64,000 nt of DNA from Acanthosoma haemorrhoidale (GCA_930367205.1 OV884013.1:114781475-114845474); one strand, 5' to 3'. Counted from the stretch's first letter, positions 22,150-34,607 are shown. Notes: generated by a model from the letters alone, not told the origin. A program made the numbers and translations.

Positions 22150-22920
22150 TAAAAAAAACTTTATTACGATAAAATTACAATCTGCCTCATTGGGCAATAA
22201 GTAATTGTGATAAATGTTTTCATCCATACCATATTTACAATTTTCATTCATACAGTATTTACAAACAGCCCAGAGACCTCACAAACCCACATGGTTGTCA
22301 CCTCCCTCGCATGCCAAAGAGGGAGCGGATTCTTGGGAAGATCCAACGCTCCTTCGTCAGCCGTGTCACCGGATACGAGCCAGTGGAGGCTGACGAAGAG
22401 AGCGAGAGCCACACACGCTCAGGACATGATTGGAGAAACTGGCCATTGGCAGGACTCCCACTGTTACGCATAGCAGGTCACGAGGCCACTGCCGTTTCAG
22501 TCTCCGAGGAGGATTATAGGGATGAGTGGTGCAGTACAATGACTGTGCTAGGGGATTAGGGTGGTTGGATAGGTTGCTATGGAATTTAATGAACCTGGAA
22601 GGGACGAGTTCGAGAATGTAGGGTATCATAAGATCGTTATGAAGGGTTTTGTTGCTGACGTAATAAGGGGCATTCACTATTTACTATTGTCCTTAGGACG
22701 TTTGAATGAAAGGATTGGATGTGCTTCATATTCGACTTTTTTACTGTCCCCCATAGCTCTGTTCCGTATGTCCAGATTGGCTTAAGTATAACTTTGTAGA
22801 TTAGTAGTTTATTTTCTATTGAGAGATGGGATGTCCTTCGAAGTAGTCTCTACGGTTGTCCAAAGCGTCTGTTTAGTTCTTGTCTTTTTAGTCTCGTATG
22901 TGGGTTCCGTTTTATGTATT
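22150..22920 (-). mobile_element. F1 non-LTR copy F, one of the longest
   Basis: Minus-strand copy with a nearly continuous frame over the RT C-terminus (22366-22677, 103 codons). It includes NAPYYVSNKTLHNDLMIPYI, then LELVPSRFIKFHSNLSNHPN and PRRLKRQWPRDLL. Most copies stop right after DLL (GACCTGCTATAA). Here a small deletion at about 22475-22480 removes that stop, so the frame runs artificially into the 3' UTR. Upstream coding (to about 22920) is frameshifted. The 3' UTR is complete to the terminal ATAAAGT-rich end near 22155. Confidence 0.88.
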
Positions 22921-24368
22921 TCCTAGTTTGGGTTTAACAGCTAGTCATGGAACTGTTTCTTGCAAGTTATAAAGGATCGTTAAAGCTTTTTAAAAGTTTT
23001 GTTCAGAAACATCAACGATTCAGCTGGTAAGAGAATGAAAAAAATTGTCTGTACCTTTATTTGTAAAATTTATATTTTATTCCCATCGACTGAGTACTTA
23101 GCTTTGAAAAAATCGCAATAAAACAATACTTTTACAAATGCATTAGTAGTATTTCCCACAAATTTTAAGCAAGGAAAAGAAAAACTGTGGTAAATTTTCG
23201 GTCAAAGTACCTGGCGGATAGACTGACCTAGTACCCCTGAAGATAATTGCTAACTAACATACTTTCTCTTTGTAAGCTCTTAAATACATATATGAAATTC
23301 ATGTCTGATGAACCACCCACGGTGCTCCCAGCGTTAGTCGGAGTTGTTTGCACCCTTGTCCAGATGTAGTGGTTGGCATAAAGGACTGAACTGAGTATTT
23401 AAAGGCCAGTTACAATTTGACTCCAAAAGGGTAGTTAGTTACAAGAGACAAATATTTAAAATTTTATTAGAAAAGCCACGGTATATTTTCAAGGAAACAT
23501 TGCTTATGATAGAATCGATTAATACATCGATACCTACCTTTATCGACACGGGAGTTAAGGCTCTGAGCACTTGAATACTTGATGCGGCACATGACTGCTT
23601 CAGACCATGGCTGAATTATCCACGACCCGATGAAGATTGCACGAGATGGCCGCTGGGGTCGGAGGTGCTCTTTATCCTCGCCTCAAGCCCACATCAGTAA
23701 TTGGCAAAGAGCAATAACCCATTATCTAACAACACATGCGCTTTATAAATAGTCAACGGGCACACTTAGCACAAAGACTCTTTTCTTAGTGGTCACACCT
23801 AAAGGGTTTATTTATTCTGCCTACAGCAGGAGAAACACTATCATTTTTGTCCTTTCTTTGTACTCTTAACTACCTGTAAACCAAATCACTTCTACCCTAC
23901 ACATAGTCATCCCTTTTTCTGTCTAATATAATACTCATATAAATAAATAACCTAGCAAGGAACGTTTATTTGTTTGTAAGGGATTCAAGAAATTCTAAAC
24001 GTAATGGAAACGTTACTATGCTCTTTAAACTGTCCGTTGACATATAGTCTACAAATCTTCTCATTGATTCTTTTAGGGGTTAGCTACTTAGTAGTTAAAC
24101 TTGAACTTGACAATTGCCTTAATATTTCACCAAGAACGATGCTATTGATTGAATTTATATTATAGGTACTTGTTTAATAATAATAAAATAGTGGCCTATT
24201 AAAAAATCGAATATATTAGCAACTTTTATATCATTATTATATATTATTTACTGCATGTTTACTTAGCAGCCTACATTCCCTCACAACACTCCCTAACCCA
24301 TGATTATATATCAAATAAAGCAAGGTATTTTCATACTAAAATAAAAAAATGTAATTTATTAATAATTA
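22921..24368. other. Unassigned AT-rich DNA
   Basis: No coding region recognised. A somewhat GC-richer patch at 23550-23700 has no known motif. Confidence 0.45.
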
Positions 24369-24379
24369 GTTAAAGTATT

Positions 24380-24888
24380 GAAACTAATCAGCATTATTAT
24401 GATAAAATTACAATCTGCCTCATTGGGCAATAAGTAATTGTGATAAATGTTTTCATTGATACCATAGTTACAATTTTCATTCATACAGTATTTACGAACG
24501 GCCCAGAGGCCTCCCAGATCCACATGGTTGTCACCTCCCTCGCTATGCAAAAGAGTAAGCGGAGTCTTGGGAGGTTCTCCATGTTCCTCCATTAGCCACT
24601 AACCGAATACGAGCCAGTGGAGGCTGACTAAGAGCGCGAGAGCCACATACGCTCAGGACATGATTGCAGAAACTGGTCAATGCCAGGACTCCCACTGTCA
24701 CACATTTATAGCATGTCACGAGGCCACTGCCTTTTCAGTTTCGGAGGAGGATTACAGGGATGAGTGGCACAGTGCAATGACTGTGCTAGGGGATTAGGGT
24801 GGTTGGATAGGTTATTATGGAATTTCATGAACTTGGAAGGGATGAGTTCAAGAATGTAAGGTATATTAAGATCGTTATGAAGGGTTTT
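24380..24888 (-). mobile_element. F1 non-LTR copy G with probable 11-bp target-site duplication
   Basis: Minus-strand copy. The same 11 bases GTTAAAGTATT lie at 24369-24379 and 24889-24899, exactly where the family similarity stops on the right and about 13 bp past the usual 3' end on the left. This is the expected product of target-primed reverse transcription with 5' truncation. RT C-terminus is readable (HNDLNIPYILELIPSKFMKF). The 3' UTR is complete with small deletions. Confidence 0.85.
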
Positions 24889-24899
24889 GTTAAAGTATT

Positions 24900-25691
24900 T
24901 AATTAACCTTAGACAGTTTATAGACATCCACTACTGTTTCTATATTTAACCAATAATTACCGGTCTAAGGAATACACTCGAAAATATTTACATAAAATTT
25001 ATTGTATGCCCATGTAAGAGGAGATAATTTTTCTTCCTTTTTAAACCCCACGTCAACGCCCTTACAGGCATAAATTGGGAGCTTTATTGGAAATGTCAGG
25101 ATCCACCCCAAGTTTAAAAGACTCAAATTACAGATGTTTGAGTAGAAAAAAAAAAGAGTTTGGAAATAGTCGGCATGGCAACAGAGTCTATTTCAAGGTA
25201 TCTCATATAAGCCATTGACAGCAAAAAACAACCTCGGATTCGAACTCACGCAAATCATTCATGATGATCCAACACTACATAGTATGCTTACATAAGAAAC
25301 TAACATTATACCGACCAAGCAAATTATTTTATTCTATGAAAAAACCCTGCCTCCCTTACGAAGGCAAGCAACCCTCTCCAGAAGGGTGTAACACAACACA
25401 TAAACCACCCTCACAGCCCTAATGGGTATGGAAATCGGCCAAAAACCTGGCAACATGTGAGCCCAGGTCGTAAATTTTCCGGGTACGGTCAAGTGGTACA
25501 AACGCGCGCGTGTATTTCATCTGCACACATAATCGACAGGAAGCAATTATTTCCGATTTGTACGCCCTTAATATTATTATAATGTTTTTTTAAATCTGCA
25601 CAGGTATTTTACTTTATATTTTTCAGTCAAAAAGTGTAAGTAGTGATGGAAGTCATGGTACGGGTCAAACATTATCACACATACATGAGAA
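24900..25691. other. Unassigned AT-rich DNA
   Basis: No coding region recognised. Confidence 0.45.
25228..25320 (-). repeat. tRNA-like SINE head remnant
   Basis: The minus strand carries a good B-box (GTGAGTTCGAATCCGAGG) with a weak A-box-like TTGGTCGGTATAATG upstream. No full cloverleaf. Confidence 0.35.
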
Positions 25692-25790
25692 ACGAATGGG
25701 ATTCTCTCCCTCAAAGTATCTACCATGCATTATTCTTATCTGCCTTTCAAACCATCCAGTTCGCTAGTAGTAACAACTATTTATTTATAA
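25692..25790 (+). pseudogene. Possible non-LTR reverse transcriptase tail fragment
   Basis: The frame reads RNEWDSLPQSIYHALFLSAF, similar to the W(N/D)SLP motif followed by an AF-containing helix at the end of CR1/L2/jockey-type reverse transcriptases. Short and isolated. Confidence 0.35.
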
Positions 25791-28119
25791 TATTAGGCTG
25801 TTGAGACAACTTTTTATCCGCGAATAATTATAAGCTACCCTCTTCTCGGACTAGAAAACACACGCCTACCTTTCCATATTTTATCAATAAATCTTCGGCC
25901 TTAGTATAGATAGTGGGGACTAGTTCACGATCCCAACACAGCAAGTGCCCATCAAGAGCTCGGGCGTGATTGGTCAAAGAAACGATCATATGATTGGCCG
26001 AAAATAACAGCTCTATCATTCGCTATTGGCAGGAATGACCTGCCTATATAAGGCAGAATTTCTGAGGTTTTTAACGGTGGGGATCCGACACTTGAAGTGA
26101 ACATTGCTCTCTGTCTCTGCACTGGCGCTTGCTGCTCTACTACACCTCTTTTTCCTAACCTCACTATGTTTTAGTCCGGCGTTGTCAGACCACACACCTT
26201 CCTAGTGGGATTCTCTGGCGTCGTCTCGCTAAAACTAGCACCTCATTGGAAGGGATACCTTCCATGCATACGACGGCTCTGGGGCGCTAGGGTACAATAC
26301 ATAGCTACACCTAGTTGCGTCTCCCGCAGCGGCCCAGTCTGCCTCTTTGGGGTCCGGACGGCTTTTACCTACCCTCAGATACCGAGTGGTGAACTCGTGG
26401 TCATTCCAAGACCATATAAACTACCTTCTAAGATCTTATCGAGTCAGATCTCAGAGCCGACTAGACCACCATCAAAGGTCAAAGACCACAGGTTTGCCCA
26501 TTGTATCTCTTTCTGACGCCCGCCGGGCAGTGGCTGGCGTAGGCTTTATATATTTCTTATACTTTACAAATTCAAAAGTGTGTCTGGCATTTTACGTACG
26601 TTTATTCATCAAGCATGTCATTTCTAAAATGTTTGATGGTTTCATTTTTATTTAATTTAATATTGTAATATTACTAACACGTTTTTTCTTTTATTGTTTT
26701 CAATTTTTGTAATGTTCTATCAATGATTTTATTTTCTGCCATGACTCTAAATATGACTTTTTTATTTATTAATTTAGTTTTCAGTTAGTCGAAGTAGTTA
26801 AAAAAAATGCCGAAACAGGTTCACAGAAATTTCCCATACAAAAAAATAACCTGATTTAATTATATCTAATATTCATTATATAATTAATAACGATAATTAA
26901 GAAGTGAAGACAAACATGACAGCCAAAATAGCTGTTCAAGCCAAAGAACATAACGTTGAAATAAATCGATCCTACACAAGTTCAATGGGAAAAAGTCATC
27001 GACTTCTTGCAGGATAAGGTAGATGACGGACGTACAAGATAGGACGAAGGCCACATGTGACAGGAGAGAAACCTGACGTTGAGGACAACAGCTGAATGTT
27101 GATAAAGAGAAAATTGAACTTTCTTATCTTCAAGGTTGTAGATTATTTTTGATTTATTTTCAAACGTGAAGACATAAAGGAATTCTATTTATCTCCTAAA
27201 TTAAGCCGGTTCGATACAAAAGCAGGAGCGATAAGAGCGTGTCATTCACGAGTGACGCAATCAACCCACCAGGGCACTACGTCAAAGACTGGAGCACAGC
27301 ACACTTCCAATTTAGATTTCAATCAATTAACTCTCCTGTAATTTATACCTGACGGTAGTTTTAAATATCGGCCTTCCTACTAATACCCTCTAATTTAAAG
27401 CAATATATTATCTACCTTGGGAGAAAACATTTAATAGAAGCACGGCCACAAATTATAAATATATCGTTATCGATACATCGTCCATATTATGTAAGGGATT
27501 TTATTCTGTAATTGAGAGTAATGTCCTCGGGGAAGCTATCAGTAAAACAAGGTTAACTAACGGCCTCGTATTAGTGAACATACTACAATAAAAAATCAGA
27601 AAGTATTAAGACTAGCTAGGTAGCTCTGAACCATGAGGAATCAAATTAGTATTTTTAATTTTAAAACAATATTTGAAGAAAATTATAATATGTTCTATTG
27701 CCCTAAGGAGAATGAGGCAAGGAACGTTACTCCTCCTATTTAGTGAGAGCGAAGGCTGAAAGAGCCGCAGACGCTCAGGAAATGAGGGGAGAGAACTGAC
27801 TAGTTACTCTGTCTGTACGGACTTAGGTCATAACTTTATGATGGTGATTGGACAGTTCCATCAGTCACTATTCTTTAAAGTCTTTTAACTTCATGTCGGG
27901 TATTATTTTCAAAATGTAATATTAATAAAAATTGCTAACTGTACACAGTAATATAAACCAGCCTATAACCTCTTTGACGGACGTGCCCGTTAGGACAAAC
28001 AAGGAAATCTTTTGAATCTAAGCACAAAGGCTAGTACGTACAAGGAGTTAATTAACATATTATTTTATTAGTACTAGCTATTTATGCAAGTCTTGTCCAC
28101 TAGTTTATTTTAATTCTAT
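25791..28119. other. Unassigned; GC-richer block 26170-26540
   Basis: The block at 26170-26540 has overlapping plus-strand open frames of 103 and 102 codons (26205-26516, 26347-26655), neither with a recognised domain. The rest is AT-rich. A weak F1-like patch at 27735-27795 was not accepted. Confidence 0.35.
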
Positions 28120-28903
28120 TCCTCCTTATCCAAGGTACCATACTTAGGCTTCCATCTCGACAAACGGCTGACCTGGAATCTACATACGAGGCTAAAAAGA
28201 CAAGAACTTAACAGACGCTTTGGACAGCTGTACTGACTACATCAAAGGGCCTCCCATCTCTCAATAGAAAATAATTACTAATCTACAAAGTTTTACTTGA
28301 GCCAATCATGGAATAGAGCTATGGGGGACAGCAAAAAATTCGAACATCAAGCGTATCCAATCCTTTCAATAAAAAGTCCTGAGAACAATAGTAAATTCCC
28401 CTTATTGCGTCAGAAACAAAACCCTTCATAACGATCTTAATATACCTTACATTCTTGAACTCATCCATAGTTACCTATCCAGCCACCCTAATCCCGTAGC
28501 ATAGTAATTGCACTGTACCACTCATCCCTACAATCCTCCGTAGAGACTGAAACGGCAGTGGGCTTCATGACCTGCTATAAATGCGTAACAGTGGGAGTCC
28601 TGGCAATGCCAGTTTCTCCGATCATGTCCTGAGCGTTTGTGGCTCTTGCGTTCTTGGTCAGCCTTCAGTGACTCGTTTCCGGTAACACGGGTGACGGAAG
28701 AGCGTGGGGGACTTCCCAAGAATCCGCTTCCTCTTTCGCATGCGAGGGAGGTGACAACAATGAGGATTTGGGAGGCCTCTGGGCTGTTTGTAAATACTGT
28801 ATGAATGAGCGAGTGAATACAGATTGTAAATATGGTATGAATGAGAACATTTATCTCACTTACTTATTGCCTAATAAGGCAGATTGTAATTTTAGCACAA
28901 GTT
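28120..28903 (+). mobile_element. F1 non-LTR copy H, extends furthest 5'
   Basis: Plus-strand copy that reaches further into the RT than the others. The start reads YLGFHLDKRLTWNLHTRLKR in pieces, the jockey-type segment after the palm, then LNRRFGQLY. Further on come IKRIQSFQ-type and HNDLNIPY-type segments broken by frameshifts. The 3' UTR is complete to CAGATTGTAATTTTAGCACA at about 28903. Minus-strand frames at 28528-28850 are antisense to it. Confidence 0.88.
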
Positions 28904-29879
28904 GCCCGCTCTCCGATCTTTTTCACCCGTTATCCAGTTAAGGTGAGTCGAGGAAAGTTCTCCTTTGTTGGAACGAAAACAAGCCGGCTTTTGAATTATT
29001 TCAAAATTTGCCTTTGATGGCCCCAGCAGTTCACAATAGCAGTTCGTATAGAGCCTCTGCCCTTTCATTTCTTCCCCATTCCTCATTCCCTTCCGAAAAC
29101 TCCATTTAGGTCATTTCTCCACCTCATCCTCCAGATACATCAAGCTCCTTCTGAGTGCCTACCAGAAATCTTATACATTATTATATAGTTTTCTTATCTT
29201 TACAAAGTTATCTCTTACATGTAATCGCGTAACGGGTCATTAGTGCGGGTTTCATTTCTGATATTTTTTAAAAATTAATTAGTTCTTAGTGAATGAGACA
29301 CTAAATTTCTAATTGGACAAGTCACTTATTTTTAAATACAGGGATTGAGATAAAGAATCTACTAATAGAAGAACCTGATATGGCCTGAAGCGCCACCCGT
29401 TAGTAAGTAGACGGAAAAGAAGAAGCGGAAGAAGAACTAAAAAAAAAAAAAGAGAAAAGTACGAGAACGGGAGAGTTTAGTTTAGTTGATTTTTCGCGCC
29501 ATTTGGCGCCCGAGTTGTGGCGGGGGCGGGAGCTGGCCACGTGCTCCGATACCCATCAGAAATCCATTTAAACATAACTTGGCAGAGAAGAGATAAAAGC
29601 GAAGCAGAACTTTACCTGAAGTTCTCAAAGGGACTTACTGCGGATATTTCTTAGCCCATAAATTCCCTTCTCAACCCCCCCCCCCCCTCGCTTCCATTTA
29701 ACTCCACCGTCTCCGGCTTTATTGACATCTGCAACTGTTCTTCGGAGATACTTCAGCCAGTATTCCCTAACACAGGAATCTGTACCATTCCGGAGTGATC
29801 CCCGAGAAGTTCAGTTAGTTAGAAACAATATAAAGAAATAAACTGAACAAGACTATAACTATTTCGTTAGTTATAGCCC
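28904..29879. other. Unassigned; motif-rich GC patch and poly-C
   Basis: No coding region recognised. A C-run of 13 lies at 29675-29687. See the motif cluster at 29491-29543. Confidence 0.45.
29491..29543. promoter_or_regulatory. Cluster of E2F-like, GC-box and E-box motifs
   Basis: Within 53 bp: TTTTCGCGCC (29491-29500) and TTTGGCGCC (29502-29510) match E2F-type sites; GGCGGGGGCGGG (29519-29530) matches a GC-box; CCACGTG (29537-29543) contains an E-box. The density stands out in AT-rich surroundings and resembles a promoter-proximal region. No transcript start or downstream gene is visible. Confidence 0.3.
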
Positions 29880-30145
29880 CATCACCTTTATAAGTCAGTT
29901 CAGTTCAGTCACGTATAATGTCTACCATTATACTTGTTTATTCATTATATAATTTTTATAAAATAACAAAACCTGTATATAACGTAGCGACGCTACAGGA
30001 AATAGGGTAATAAGTTTCATAGTAAATTTAAAGGGTCTATGAAAAAAAAAAAAGACTAACTTTAGTAAAATTTGTAATTTTTAAATGGATTCACCTGAGG
30101 ATCTATAATCATGTATAATTTTCTGTAAAATTAAAGTTAAATTTA
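29880..30145 (+). mobile_element. F2 non-LTR copy d, rearranged 3' end
   Basis: Plus-strand F2 3' UTR starting inside the hairpin (right arm CATCACCTTTATAAGTC). After the GTAGCGACGCTACAGGAAAT block it goes directly to the terminal AGGGTCTATGA with an A-run (about 30035-30049). The block that should precede the end (GATTCACCTGAGGATC) follows only afterwards (about 30090-30105). Block order is therefore altered. Confidence 0.8.
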
Positions 30146-30232
30146 AAGACTTTAATTAAAATTTACTATTGTACCGTACCGAGGCACAATCTGATAAAAT
30201 GAACACTACCACAAGGTACTTATAGAAACTGA

Positions 30233-30718
30233 TTGTGATAAAATTACAATCTGCCTTTTATTGGGCAATTAGTAATTGTGATAAATGTTCTCATTCAAAC
30301 AGCATTTACAAACAACCCTAGTTATTACCGCCCCCGGATGCGAAAGTGAAGAGGAGTCTTGGGTCCCTCACGCTCCCACGTCAGCCGCGTTACCGGATTC
30401 GAGCCAGGAGGCTGACGAAGAGAGCGAGAGCCACAGACGCTCAGAACATGATGGAGAAACTGACCATTGCCAGGACTCCCATTCTCACGTATTTATAGCA
30501 GGTCACAAGGCCACTGCCGTTTTAGTCTTCTTGGAGGATTATAGGGATGAGTGGCATAGTGTAATAACGGGATGAATGTAAGGTATATTAAGATAGCTAT
30601 GAAGGGTTTTGTTGCTGACGTAATAAGGAGAATAAACTATTGTTCTCGGGACTTTTGATTGAAAGGATTGGATACGCTTGGTGATCGACTTTTTTGTTGT
30701 ACCCCATAGCTCTATTAC
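30233..30718 (-). mobile_element. F1 non-LTR copy I
   Basis: Minus-strand copy, from the IKRIQSFQ region (near 30690) to the 3' end near 30233. Internal deletions remove parts of the coding region (after GTAATAACGGGATG near 30575) and of the 3' UTR. A 96-codon plus-strand frame at 30285-30575 is antisense to it. Confidence 0.85.
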
Positions 30719-31639
30719 AAGACAAGGTAATAGAGAGGCCTTAATAGTTACACCTTAAGACTATCATAATTGATTCTGTGATTTTTATTTTATTTTCTTT
30801 CTTTCTTACCTGCCATTATTTTATTGACAAATTATTTATTTTTTTGTTTGATAAAAATGATTATTATTTATATTTTTTAAAATTAATTCCTTTCTTTCTA
30901 AACATTATGATATTGTTCGCAGTTCCATGAATGTATACAATTAAAATTATGAAACATGTAGTAACCATTAAATACCTTTGATGAAGGTGCTCCACTTGGG
31001 AAGTTTGTTTGAGGGTGGGTCTGGTTGCGACTCCAATCAAAGAACAAGCGACGCGAGCATTGTCAAGTCAAGGCCCCTTCAAAGTGAACAAATACAACTT
31101 GCAGGTAAGGTATTTGTGTCATCTCCGACGAAGCAATGCATTTTACAAAAATATCAAGAAAAGAAAAAAACCTCCTGATGCATATTTCATTTGAAAAAAT
31201 CCATTTTATACATAATTTTCAGAGGAAAAGAGCGATGAGAAATGTGTCTTGACAATGGCCCTTGAATTATGCAAACATAGGCCTCGTACAGAAAGAATTT
31301 TAATAAGGCCGCCTTTGAAAATAGATTTTTTTTTTCTCCCAGCTAAACAGTATCGTTGCAAAACTTTTTTAAATGTTAATCAATTCTAAAAAATCAATGG
31401 AAGAATCATTTTCTCCTTTGGCGCATGATAACTTGTAAGGTCATACAACAGATTATGGAAGATTGAACAACACGGAAGGTTATTGTAAGCAAAGAATATT
31501 AACTATTTGAATAAAGCGAGGTTTCTACGAACGAGGTTAAGAGGAATAGTAACAAATGATTTATATTCCATAAGTGAATGTTGCTTCATTGTCAAAGTAA
31601 TATTTATAGTTTTCATGAGCATCATTTATTATTTAAATG
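30719..31639. other. Unassigned; possible splice-donor-bounded frame and SOX/POU-like motifs
   Basis: A frame at 31009-31104 reads GLVATPIKEQATRALSSQGP and on to a good donor-like CAG/GTAAGG at 31102-31107. An overlapping frame is equally open and no clear acceptor is seen. At 31251-31275 a SOX-like ACAATGG and a POU-like TATGCAAA lie close together. Nothing is proven. Confidence 0.25.
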
Positions 31640-32415
31640 TTCGTCTGAACAATTAATGTATGTTGTGAGTAGAATCATTTTATTTTTTTTTTTATTAACT
31701 AAAAATACATAACTGATAAAAAGTTATACATTTTTAATTAAAACAGTTAAATAATTAAATAAGACTACTTTCAGTTTGAACTACTATTCATAGAGTATTA
31801 ACTGGTCAGAAGTAATAAATAGACAGAATGTATAAAACACGAATTGTTTGAAATAAACATTATTTTTGGCCATCGAAAGAAATTACGAGACTTTATATTC
31901 ATAGTTATGAACAGATTTTGGCTGTGAAATGTTACGATTTCGACTCCACGCAGAAAAGAATCTATTTTTGGAGTTAGATCATCATCAAACAGTGACAAAA
32001 ATGCGTTTTTAGGCTAACAGATCACGACTGCGTGGCTGACATTCTAATGAAAACTTGACCTGAATTTGACCTTAAGTAAAATAAAATTGAAAAATGTGAA
32101 CTATTTATTTACATTTGGAACAGAGATGATCTTACTACTATACACATATTATTACATACAACCTCACTCACAAATTGTGTAATAAGTTTTTTATTGAAAA
32201 TTTTTAATAGTCTAAATCTTATTGAAACATAAAAATTTATATTAATTTATATTTATACATTATTTATTAAAATAATTATAAAATTTATTCGTCTGAACAA
32301 TTAATGTAAGTTGTAAGTGGAATCATCTTATTTTTTTGAAATTGATTAACAATACATAACTGATAAAAAGTTATAAATTTTTACTTAAATAATTAAATAA
32401 GACTACTTTCAGTTT
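31640..32415. repeat. Direct duplication, ~135-bp copies 649 bp apart
   Basis: 31640-31777 and 32288-32415 share TCGTCTGAACAATTAATGTA, ACATAACTGATAAAAAGTTA and AAGACTACTTTCAGTTT in order, with small indels. Either two copies of an unknown dispersed repeat or the ends of a larger unit. No coding region between them. Confidence 0.85.
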
Positions 32416-34377
32416 TTAAGAGACAAACACAAAAAGGGGACTGGTATTGAAATTTCTTTACTAAACGGTTGATAAACTTGCCCATGTTGTTGTTTGTATG
32501 GATTCATAAATACTAATTTTTTGACAGGGTAAAAATTGAAAATATTTTATTGGTGTGAGCCAATTTTTGAGTCACAGTATATTATAACATGCACGGTATA
32601 CAAAATAGAGGCTGTAGGACGTTGAAGACAATTTCAAAATATGTAAAATAACTTTAAAATACAAAATAGCTCAAATTCTAACAAACACATTTCTGTTTTT
32701 GGCTCTCAAAATTTTTTATTGTATCATTTAGATTGCCCAATATTAGATTTCCCTTTGAGATGATTGCATTGCAGTCCTAGTCATTTTTTTTTTTGTTTAG
32801 CATAATAGATCCACTATGTTTCAGAGACAATTTAAGCGGAATTGAAGTGGTCATCGTTATCTATTGAATAAACTTTAGAGAAACGATTAAATTTAAATTT
32901 AGAGAAACAAATAATAAATATTCTTAACCAACATCATACACCAGCAAATAAAGAAAAACAAATATTAACATATCCTGCAGTATTTCCTGTTTGTTTTTAA
33001 ATACGTTCAAACAAAGAAGGAAAAAAAAAACACGAGGGGACTGGGTATTTCTCCGTGCAACAACATATAAATATGATAAGCAAACACCAGCTGTCGCCCT
33101 GCTGATTTATCAGACCTCTGGTTTGAGCTGTGGCAAGTATCTGATGGAAAACCGGCATTATACCCCCCGACAAGCAGCCACCATGGAAATTCCTCCAGGT
33201 ATAAGGGATTGTAAAAAATATTTGAATAAGTTAATAGCTATGGACATGCGAAGGGGGTTATCTCACGGTAAATACAACAAACGCAGTGAGTCATTCTCTT
33301 GTTTCACTTATTTATTATTTGACTATTTCCTTCAAATTATCACGTGCCATCTCATCTTTTATCATTTTATTTTAACAACAAACGTTCACGAGACTACACT
33401 TGTTAAAAGGTATCGTAAAAGGAGAAATCATAAAAACCCTCTTTTACAAATTGCTTAAAAGCAAAGCCATGTTTCTAACAAGGCCCTGTCGTCGGATGGG
33501 ACATATTTACAATGCCACTGAGATCGCGAACATTCTGTAATCGCCATTGGACATGGGCAGTTAACAGACAACACCGTCCAATAGAGATTACATTCGGATT
33601 CGTCTTAAAGTTTAACCATTAATCAATTTTACACCATTATGTATATTCTTTTTAGCCACAAGTGGTTCGTACATTAGCAGACTCCTTACATTTTTAAGAT
33701 AATATCTAAGCTAATGAGTAAATTTGAATACGTAGATGAGTGAATAATTGTTACTATTCATTAAAAATGTATTTGTAATTTGAACATCAAAGATCCTATT
33801 GGTTAATCTGTCTTATAAATGAATGTTACCTATATTGTAGATAACTTATTGATTTTTTGACTATCTAACCTTCATAGCTCATCATTGTAGTTAATTATAA
33901 ATACAAATTGCAATTAATCCTGCATGATAAAGGACTTCATTTTTTCTACACTTATATTATTACTTTTATCTATATGTATATATTTCCTAATAAATTTCAA
34001 AAGATTACTTAATAATTATGTTTTCTCGGTATATACTATATACGGTTATACTCGGTATAACCTTTTAAATACAGCAATAACCGGGGTTCGGCTCCCAAGA
34101 AAGAGAGACAATATCACTTATTTCATATTTATACGTAGTCGAATAACTGGGATGTCTAAAGCTGCAGAAATAAAACTTCCGTATTTCAAATACAATTAAT
34201 AATAAATGAACCAATAATTTATTAATAAAGAGAGAGAAGGAAAAAGCGAGCTTTGAAAATACAGTTTAATTTTTAATTATGTTGATATGATGGTTTCCTC
34301 TCTAAAAAAAAATATTCCAAAGCATTATCAATAATTGTATAACACTAAGAATATTATAATGCTATGCGTAAAAGGAG
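32416..34377. other. Unassigned; block 33050-33600 less AT-rich
   Basis: The longest open frame of the window lies here (32991-33458, 155 codons, plus strand). It has no recognised domain and an AT-driven, low-complexity C-terminal half. The less AT-rich block 33050-33600 contains inverted motifs such as CTGATTTATCAG and could be regulatory. Another frame at 33924-34199 (91 codons) is AT-rich and unconvincing. Confidence 0.3.
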
Positions 34378-34607
34378 CTTCATGGAAGTCACTGATGGTT
34401 CCCTGTTATTTTTAAGTAAGCAACTCCATCCCTCCAAGACCTCCCCCTACTTCCTAGAATCTTATCCTTTTCTTATACATATATGTCTCAGCTTTATCCC
34501 CAGACCCCACTTGTGCCTAGACCTTCCACCCAGTATGTAGTAACGTAACTCTTAATATTTGTATATACCAGTGTTTTTATTGTACTTCATAATAAAGCTT
34601 TTCTTTT
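34378..34607 (+). repeat. Dispersed repeat F4, copy a, with polyadenylation-like end
   Basis: Plus-strand copy of a repeat that recurs inverted at 54112-54350. It starts near GTTCCCTGTTATTTTTAAGT and ends at CATAATAAAGCTTTTCTTTT. The AATAAA near the end suggests a retroposed 3' end (SINE or truncated LINE). No coding text recognised. Confidence 0.8.

Noticed and set aside
26205..26655. Overlapping 103- and 102-codon plus-strand frames
   Set aside because: Two frames compete, no domain is seen, and no splice sites decide between them.
27720..27830. Possible further F1 copy
   Set aside because: Only a short stretch (AGAGCCGCAGACGCTCAGGA) resembles the 3' UTR; the surroundings do not align.
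32991..33458. Longest open frame, 155 codons, plus strand
   Set aside because: No recognised domain; the second half is AT-driven low-complexity text and no splice or promoter context was found. An open frame of this size in 64 kb can arise by chance.
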